Of a DNA stretch of 7,413 bases, positions 1-7,413 are shown piece after piece (the first letter of the stretch is position 1; each line of letters opens with the position of its first letter). Under the pieces are notes generated by a model. That model had not been told where the DNA came from. It did no database searches and saw nothing but the letters and a program-made list of their open reading frames with translations. The stretch lies in contig CAYZVX010000102.1 of the NCBI GenBank assembly GCA_964482055.1, positions 1 to 7,413 on the forward strand. Reading direction: 5' to 3'. Source of the DNA: G020354085 sp964482055. GTDB lineage: Bacteria; Pseudomonadota; Gammaproteobacteria; Acidiferrobacterales; Sulfurifustaceae. The translations under genes and the position numbers were made by a program.

Positions 1-778
1 CGATGAAGATGATGCACGGCGCGTGCTTCTTGGCCTGCTCGAACATGTCGCGCACGCGCGAGGCGCCCACGCCAACGAACATCTCGACGAAATCCGAACC
101 GGAGATCGAGAAAAACGGCACCTTGGCCTCACCGGCGATGGCCTTGGCGAGCAGGGTCTTGCCGGTGCCGGGGCTGCCGGTCATCAGCACGCCGCGCGGA
201 ATGCGCCCACCGAGCTTCTGGAACTTGGAGGGATCGCGCAGGAACTCAACGAGCTCCTTGACCTCTTCCTTGGCCTCTTCCACGCCCGCCACATCATCGA
301 AAGTAGTCTTGTTCTGTTCTTCGGTCAGCATGCGCGCCTTGCTCTTGCCGAAGCTCATGGCGCCGCGCCCGCCGACCCCGCCCTGCATCTGGCGCATCAG
401 GTAGATCCAGAAGCCGAGCAGGATCAGCAGCGGGAACCAGTTCATGAACAGCTGGAACAGCAGCGACGGCTCCTCCGGCGCCTTGGCGTCGAATACCACG
501 TTGTGGTCAAGCAGGTCGTTGACCATCTGCGGATCGTTCGGGGTGTAGGTGGTGAACGGCTCGTTGCTGCTCTTCAGGCGTCCGGTCACCTCGCGCCCCT
601 GGATGGTGACACGCTCGACTTCGCCCTGGCGCACCATCTGGATGAACTTGGAGTACTCGAGCGGACGGGCCTGGATCTGGCGCGTGCCGAAGTTGTTGAA
701 TACCGACATCAGCACGATGGCGATGACCAGCCAGAGCAGGATGTTCTTGGTCAGATTGTTCAACGACGGATACCTCAT
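1..778 (-). CDS. ftsH: ATP-dependent zinc metalloprotease FtsH, N-terminal part (3' end outside window)
   Basis: Membrane-anchored AAA+ protease that extracts and degrades unassembled membrane proteins and selected cytosolic regulators. Only the first 259 codons are visible. The order of parts is: transmembrane helix 1 (about residues 11-28, NILLWLVIAIVLMSVF), a periplasmic domain (about 30-104), transmembrane helix 2 (about 105-128), the conserved MRQMQGG linker, and the start of the AAA domain. Walker A is GSPGTGKT (201-208), with Ser where E. coli has Pro. The pore-loop FVGVGAS begins at residue 234, and the frame runs off the window within Walker B (CIIFI). The zinc HExxH protease domain lies outside. 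Similarity to E. coli FtsH is strong throughout. It lies 36 bp after rlmE, as in E. coli, and is probably cotranscribed with it. The ATG at 778 has a weak ribosome site. A TTG at 763, preceded by GAGGT eight bases upstream, would give an N-terminus LNNLTKN that also fits the family. Confidence 0.97.
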   Translation of the reverse strand, partial: MRYPSLNNLTKNILLWLVIAIVLMSVFNNFGTRQIQARPLEYSKFIQMVRQGEVERVTIQGREVTGRLKSSNEPFTTYTPNDPQMVNDLLDHNVVFDAKAPEEPSLLFQLFMNWFPLLILLGFWIYLMRQMQGGVGGRGAMSFGKSKARMLTEEQNKTTFDDVAGVEEAKEEVKELVEFLRDPSKFQKLGGRIPRGVLMTGSPGTGKTLLAKAIAGEAKVPFFSISGSDFVEMFVGVGASRVRDMFEQAKKHAPCIIFI

Positions 779-810
779 ACTTGCTTGGAGAAATTCGCGA
801 GCCAGTCCAT
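775..810 (-). other. Tiny 11-codon ORF overlapping the ftsH start
   Basis: Between rlmE and ftsH an ATG at 810 opens a short frame (MDWLANFSKQV) whose TGA overlaps the ftsH ATG as ATGA. It has no visible ribosome site of its own and begins four bases after the rlmE stop, so translation would depend on ribosomes reinitiating after rlmE. It may be a chance frame; listed because its layout would suit translational coupling into ftsH, whose own ribosome site is weak. Confidence 0.2.
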
Positions 811-814
811 TGTG

Positions 815-1465
815 CTACGCAGGCGCGGCCGGCACAACCGCCCCTGGCCCCTTAAACCCACGGCACACAAGGTAAACCTCCCGGCTTTCGGCGCGTGAGG
901 CGCGCGGCTTGCGCGCGGTGACCCGCTCGAAGCGCCGTTGCAGCTCCTTATACAGCTCGGCGTAGCCCGCCCCCTGGAAGGTCTTGAGCAGGAGCGCGCC
1001 GCCGGGGCGCAAGGATTTGGCGGCGAAATCGAGCGCAAGTTCCGCAAGGTAGGTACTGCGCGCCTGGTCAACAGCGGCTATTCCGCTGATGTTAGGGGCC
1101 ATGTCCGACATTACAAGGTCGACGGCCGCCCCGCCCAGGCGTTGCAACAGCGAGTCTAGCACCGCTTGTTCGGTGAAATCGCCCTGCACCAGCTCCACGC
1201 CGTCGAGCGGTTCCATCGGCAGCACGTCGAGGGCGATGACCCGGCCGGACGCACCGACCCTGGCTCTGGCGTACTGGGCCCAACCGCCCGGGGCCGCGCC
1301 CAGATCGACCACCGTCATGCCCGGCCGCAACAGGTGGTCGCGTTCGTCGATCTCCGCGAGCTTGTAGGCCGCGCGCGAGCGGTACCCTTCCTTCTGTGCG
1401 CGTTTGACGTACTCGTCGCGGACATGCCGCTGCAACCAGCGGGTGCTGCTCTTGGAACGGGCCAT
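815..1465 (-). CDS. rlmE: 23S rRNA (uridine-2552 2'-O) methyltransferase RlmE/FtsJ
   Basis: Cytoplasmic SAM-dependent methyltransferase that 2'-O-methylates U2552 in the A loop of 23S rRNA late in 50S assembly. The 216-residue protein aligns with E. coli RlmE over nearly its whole length. SAM motif I is DLGAAPGGW (54-62). The catalytic K-D-K-E tetrad is complete: K35 (AAYKL), D121 (MSDMAPN), K161 (LLLKTF) and E196 (SREVYLV), each shifted by exactly three from E. coli K38, D124, K164 and E199. The C-terminus extends about ten residues past the E. coli end as an Ala/Pro/Val-rich tail (GPGAVVPAAPA), probably disordered. The ATG at 1465 gives the family N-terminus (SSTRWLQ), but no strong Shine-Dalgarno precedes it. 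It lies upstream of ftsH, the usual heat-shock-linked pair. No convincing sigma-32 promoter was seen in the 94-bp spacer before it. Confidence 0.97.
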   Translation of the reverse strand: MARSKSSTRWLQRHVRDEYVKRAQKEGYRSRAAYKLAEIDERDHLLRPGMTVVDLGAAPGGWAQYARARVGASGRVIALDVLPMEPLDGVELVQGDFTEQAVLDSLLQRLGGAAVDLVMSDMAPNISGIAAVDQARSTYLAELALDFAAKSLRPGGALLLKTFQGAGYAELYKELQRRFERVTARKPRASRAESREVYLVCRGFKGPGAVVPAAPA

Positions 1466-1542
1466 GCGTCCGGGCGGTCCAGGCTGTCCTGTGGTTGGGT
1501 TAAGTCATCTTACCGCACCCGCGGCACACGGCTCGCCGCGAT

Positions 1543-1559
1543 CCGGCCAGGTCGGCCGG
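1543..1559 (-). terminator. Hairpin immediately after the PAS-GGDEF stop, possible terminator
   Basis: Perfect 6-bp inverted repeat (CCGGCC/GGCCGG, 5-nt loop) starting directly after the TGA stop. No U tract follows, so factor-independent termination is doubtful. It may mark the end of the signalling transcript before rlmE or protect the 3' end. Confidence 0.4.
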
Positions 1560-2516
1560 TCACATCGCCACGGTGGAGCGGTTACGACCGCTGTGCTTGG
1601 ACTCGTACAATGCCTGATCGGCGCGCTCGAGCCAGCTCTTGTAGTCGGGGATGGCGTCGGTGAGCTCGGCGATGCCGAGGCTGATGGTGAACTGAACGCT
1701 CTGGGCCTCGTGCTCCACCGTGCACGCCTGGATGCGAGCGCGCAGGCGCTCGGCAACCGTCAGCGCGTCGGCCTGCCGGGTGCTTACCAGGATTACGGCG
1801 AACTCCTCTCCGCCGTAGCGCCCGCAGATGTCGGTCGCGCGCACCGTCTCACGCAGCAGCCTGGCGGCGGTGCGGATCACCGCGTCGCCGGTCTGGTGGC
1901 CATAAGTGTCGTTCACCTTCTTGAAGTGGTCGATGTCGAACATGATCAGCGTGGCGGGCTCCTTCGTGCGCCGCACGCGTGCGAACTCGCGCGCGAGCGA
2001 CTCCTCCCAGTAGCCGCGATTGTAGAGCTGGGTGAGCCGGTCGGTGCGGCTCAGCACGGCGAGCTGCTGATTGGCCTTCTCCAGCTCGGTCTTGTTGACC
2101 GCCGTGTCAGTGACATCGTCAATGATCAAGCCGACGTGGTCGACCTCGCCCGTCACCGACACGAGCGGAATGAAAGTGATGTTCTGGAACATAAACTCCG
2201 CGGCTCCGGTGATGGGTCGATAGTTGCGGAAGCGGAACAGGAACGGGCGCTGCTCCCAAGTGGTGAAGGCGCGGTTCTTGAGCAGGAACACCGACTCGAC
2301 CTTGCGGCGAAACCACTGCTCGGGCAGCTCTTTGAACAAGTCGAAGATCGGCTGGCCGATGACCCGTGTGGCCAGCAGCCCGCTGTGGTTGGCCATGAAG
2401 CTGTTCCAGATTTGCACCCGGTAATCGCGATCGAGCACGACCAGCCCGACGTCGATGGACTGCAGCACGTCCATCATCCAGTGCAGCTCGGCGAGCTCCG
2501 TGTCCTTGCCGGCCAT
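1560..2516 (-). CDS. PAS-GGDEF diguanylate cyclase
   Basis: Predicted enzyme that joins two GTP into the second messenger c-di-GMP; 318 residues. An N-terminal PAS fold (about 13-133, starting MMDVLQSIDVGLVVLDRD) ends in the DDVTD motif (133-137) typical of PAS-effector junctions. A short signalling coiled coil follows (about 138-157), then a GGDEF domain (about 158-315). The active-site loop is GGEEF (235-239), a catalytically competent variant. The metal-binding motif FDIDHFKKVND starts at F193. An RxxD inhibitory I-site (R226-x-x-D229) sits at the canonical spacing, so product feedback inhibition is expected. No signal peptide or transmembrane helix is present, so it should be cytoplasmic, and the PAS ligand cannot be read from sequence. 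The ATG lies three bases after the stop of the REC-CheC gene (TGA TCG ATG), which suggests translational coupling and a shared pathway. A GC hairpin follows the stop. Confidence 0.95.
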   Translation of the reverse strand: MAGKDTELAELHWMMDVLQSIDVGLVVLDRDYRVQIWNSFMANHSGLLATRVIGQPIFDLFKELPEQWFRRKVESVFLLKNRAFTTWEQRPFLFRFRNYRPITGAAEFMFQNITFIPLVSVTGEVDHVGLIIDDVTDTAVNKTELEKANQQLAVLSRTDRLTQLYNRGYWEESLAREFARVRRTKEPATLIMFDIDHFKKVNDTYGHQTGDAVIRTAARLLRETVRATDICGRYGGEEFAVILVSTRQADALTVAERLRARIQACTVEHEAQSVQFTISLGIAELTDAIPDYKSWLERADQALYESKHSGRNRSTVAM

Positions 2517-2519
2517 CGA

Positions 2520-3509
2520 TCAGCTCGCGAAAAACGCCACGCGCTGCTCGAGCGTGCCGAGGGAGTCTGGCGTGAACAGGAGCAGCAGGGCACAGGCGAT
2601 GTTGCGCCCGTCGACGCGAGCCTCCATTTCGATCGCGAGCGCGCTCTTCCGGCGTCCCGACTGGCGCTGCAACAGCGCCGTCACGTTCACGTGCCGACCG
2701 AGGAGCAGCGGATAGTCCTGGCTGAAGCTGATGTCCAGTTGCTCGGCGATACCCTTGAGCAGCGCCCCGATCAAGATGTTGGCGATGTCAGCGATCAGCT
2801 CCTGGCGCGCGGCGTCATCCACGGGTCCGTCGTACTTGAGCAGCTCGGCGATGCTTTCGAAGCTCGGCTGGTCGAAGATGGCGAGCGCCTCGCCCGCCAC
2901 CCCCGCGCCGATGAATCCCTGGCACACGCCAAGCGCGGCACCCGGCTCGGCGAACTGGGCGAGCGTCATTTCGAGCTCCCCGGCGTCGATCCTGTTGACC
3001 TTCGGCACCGGCATCTGCACGAACACCCCGAGCAATCGTGCCAGCAGATCGGCAGCCCGCCCCATCGCGACATTGGCGATCTCCTGGTAGGCATCGCGCA
3101 GGTCAGGCGCGAAATCGTTGCGGCGCGTCGCCGCGCTCAAGGCGTGGTGTATGCCGTATTTCTTGAGGACCGCGCGGATGACCTCGCTGCTCACCGGTTT
3201 CTTCACGAAATCGAGCGCCCCGAGCCGCAGGACACGCTCGCGGGCCTCCGGCTGAATGTCGCCGGAAACCACGATCGCCAGCGTCGGAAGGTCCTGGGCG
3301 CGGATCGCCTCCAGCACCGCGTAGCCGTCCATGCCCGGCATGTTGAGATCGAGGAACAGGATATCGCCCCTGCCCTGCCGGATCGCCTCGAGCGCCGCCT
3401 CGCCACCGCCGACGAAGCTAACCTCCACGTTCCAGTCGGCGGGCAGCGCGCGTGCCAGCTGGCGCGCGGCAAAGCTTGAATCGTCGCAGATGAGTACCGG
3501 CGTGGCCAC
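2520..3509 (-). CDS. Response regulator with receiver (REC) and CheC-like phosphatase domains
   Basis: A 329-residue cytoplasmic protein. REC domain, about 1-122: acidic pair D9-D10, phospho-acceptor D54 in FLDLNMPGMDG, S82 in VVSGD, and K104 in VKKP, so all phosphotransfer residues are present. CheC-like domain, about 130-329: the signature D/S-x3-E-x2-N-x22-P is met exactly by D139, E143, N146 and P169. A second copy reads E237, D241, N244 and P267, with Asp replacing the usual Glu. CheC proteins dephosphorylate CheY-P, so this fusion could hydrolyse its own phospho-aspartate or that of another receiver; this is inferred. I start it at GTG 3509 because the first beta strand (TPVLICDD) begins immediately after. 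A TTG at 3572 would add 21 Pro/Arg-rich residues but has a better AAGG ribosome site. No histidine kinase is adjacent. The downstream PAS-GGDEF gene is almost contiguous, so this protein may set that cyclase's output. Confidence 0.9.
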   Translation of the reverse strand: MATPVLICDDSSFAARQLARALPADWNVEVSFVGGGEAALEAIRQGRGDILFLDLNMPGMDGYAVLEAIRAQDLPTLAIVVSGDIQPEARERVLRLGALDFVKKPVSSEVIRAVLKKYGIHHALSAATRRNDFAPDLRDAYQEIANVAMGRAADLLARLLGVFVQMPVPKVNRIDAGELEMTLAQFAEPGAALGVCQGFIGAGVAGEALAIFDQPSFESIAELLKYDGPVDDAARQELIADIANILIGALLKGIAEQLDISFSQDYPLLLGRHVNVTALLQRQSGRRKSALAIEMEARVDGRNIACALLLLFTPDSLGTLEQRVAFFAS

Positions 3510-3598
3510 GGGCGTTGGGTGGCTTCTTCTCGCTTGTCCAAGGTCGGCGCGCGGCGGCCCGGGGGGCCTCAACCGCCGCCTTGCCCTGAGAATAGACG

Positions 3599-3615
3599 AT
3601 GCGGCGAGACCGCAT
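3599..3615. repeat. 17-bp inverted repeat in the greA to REC-CheC spacer
   Basis: Perfect 6-bp arms ATGCGG and CCGCAT around a 5-nt centre (CGAGA on the plus strand). It lies in the 158-bp spacer (3510-3667), about 90 bp upstream of the chosen REC-CheC start. It could be an operator, an RNA hairpin or chance in GC-rich DNA. A TATTCT -10-like hexamer lies just downstream on the minus strand, but no matching -35 is convincing. Confidence 0.3.
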
Positions 3616-3639
3616 TGACCGGTCCGATGATGCGGGAGA

Positions 3640-3663
3640 CCCCGGGTATGGCACCCCCCGGGG
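3640..3663 (-). terminator. GC-rich hairpin just after greA, possible terminator
   Basis: Perfect inverted repeat CCCCGGG/CCCGGGG (7 bp arms, 10-nt loop) beginning five bases past the greA TAA stop. An alternative fold pairs an inner GGGT/ACCC with outer CCCC/GGGG across a 2-nt bulge. No U tract follows, so it is not a classic intrinsic terminator. It may act as a weak or Rho-assisted terminator or as a 3' end stabiliser separating carB-greA from the signalling module. Confidence 0.5.
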
Positions 3664-3667
3664 CCGG

Positions 3668-4140
3668 TTACTCGTAACGTACGGCGAGGATTTCGTAGTG
3701 GCGGGTGCCGCCGGGAACCCGGACCTCGACCTCGTCGCCCTCCTCCTTGCCGATCAGGGCCCGGGCAATGGGCGAGCTGATCGAAATGCGGCTGTGCGCG
3801 AGGTCGGCCTCGTAGTCGCCGACAATCTGGTAGGTCACGTCCTCGCCGCTTTCGGAGTCATGCAGATCGATGGTGGCGCCAAAGACTACGCGCCCGTCGG
3901 CGTTGACCGTCTTTGGGTCGATGATCTGGGCGTTGGCGAGCCGCGTTTCGAGCTCGGCGATGCGGCCCTCGATGAAGCTTTGCTGCTCGCGCGCCGCGTG
4001 GTACTCGGCATTTTCCGAAAGGTCGCCGTGGCTGCGCGCCTCGGCGATCTGCTGGATGACGCGCGGGCGCTCCACGGTCTTGAGGCGCTGCAATTCGGCC
4101 CTGAGCTTCTCCGCGCCGGCCGCGGTGATGGGCATTTTCC

Positions 4141-4144
<4 letters not shown>
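3668..4144 (-). CDS. greA: Transcription elongation factor GreA
   Basis: Binds RNA polymerase through the secondary channel and stimulates cleavage of backtracked transcripts, which rescues stalled complexes. At 158 residues it matches E. coli GreA in length and aligns without gaps at the N-terminus (MRKMPIT versus MQAIPMT), which supports the ATG at 4144 over the internal ATG three codons later. The N-terminal antiparallel coiled coil (about 1-76) carries the acidic tip D41 and E44 in GDLSENAEYHAAREQQ. The C-terminal FKBP-like domain (about 80-158) has the conserved FGATI, IVGDYEAD, SPIARALIGKEEGD and VPGG segments. Its start overlaps the carB stop by four bases (ATGA), and an AGGAG ribosome site sits inside the carB end, so it is translated with carB as the last gene of a carAB-greA type operon. 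A GC hairpin follows the stop. Confidence 0.98.

Positions 4145-7413
<3,269 letters not shown>

Noticed and set aside
23..898. 291-codon plus-strand frame opposite ftsH and the rlmE end
   Set aside because: Antisense to well-conserved FtsH sequence; no family resemblance and no ribosome site.
1501..1513. AT-rich patch (TAAGATGACTTAA on the minus strand) before rlmE as a promoter or operator
   Set aside because: TAAGAT resembles a -10 box, but no -35 hexamer lies at a suitable distance and the inverted repeat has only 4-bp arms. A sigma-32 promoter, common before rlmE-ftsH, was looked for and not found.
1404..3479. 691-codon open frame on the plus strand
   Set aside because: It lies antisense across rlmE, the cyclase and REC-CheC, whose motifs are unambiguous. 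Its product has no recognisable domain and the skewed composition expected of a GC-rich complement strand.
3510..3572. N-terminal extension of REC-CheC from TTG 3572
   Set aside because: The added 21 residues are Pro/Arg-rich and precede the first receiver strand without structural purpose; the GTG at 3509 fits the domain boundary better, although the TTG has a better ribosome site.

Overview
This GC-rich window carries six protein-coding genes, all on the minus strand. In transcription order they are carB (5' end cut by the right edge), greA, a receiver-CheC response regulator, a PAS-GGDEF diguanylate cyclase, rlmE (ftsJ/rrmJ) and ftsH (3' end cut by the left edge). The carB-greA ... rlmE-ftsH backbone is the conserved housekeeping order of Gamma- and Betaproteobacteria. 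CarB, GreA, RlmE and FtsH all resemble their E. coli counterparts closely, so the source is most likely a high-GC gammaproteobacterium, with a betaproteobacterium the alternative. I cannot name a genus.

Layout from right to left. carB (7413-4141) encodes the large subunit of carbamoyl-phosphate synthetase and overlaps greA by four bases (ATGA). greA (4144-3668) ends just before a strong GC hairpin. A 158-bp spacer follows. Next is a tight two-gene signalling module: a REC-CheC protein (3509-2520), then three bases further a PAS-GGDEF diguanylate cyclase (2516-1560). A second GC hairpin and a 94-bp spacer separate this module from rlmE (1465-815). Then come 36 bases that hold a tiny 11-codon ORF overlapping the ftsH start, and then the first 259 codons of ftsH (778-1). 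No RNA genes, mobile elements, CRISPR arrays or long non-coding stretches were found.

The backbone genes serve basic metabolism and gene expression: pyrimidine/arginine precursor synthesis, rescue of stalled RNA polymerase, 23S rRNA 2'-O-methylation and membrane protein quality control. The REC-CheC/PAS-GGDEF pair is the accessory element. It occupies the place where yhbY often lies, its coding frames nearly touch (so co-translation is likely), and its motifs are intact for phosphoryl transfer, CheC-type phosphatase activity and c-di-GMP synthesis. No partner histidine kinase is visible. The second notable item is an 18-residue insertion in the C-terminal ATP-grasp half of CarB, next to the nucleotide-binding strand. 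Nothing here is clearly a new class of system. The signalling module and the CarB insertion deserve the closest look.
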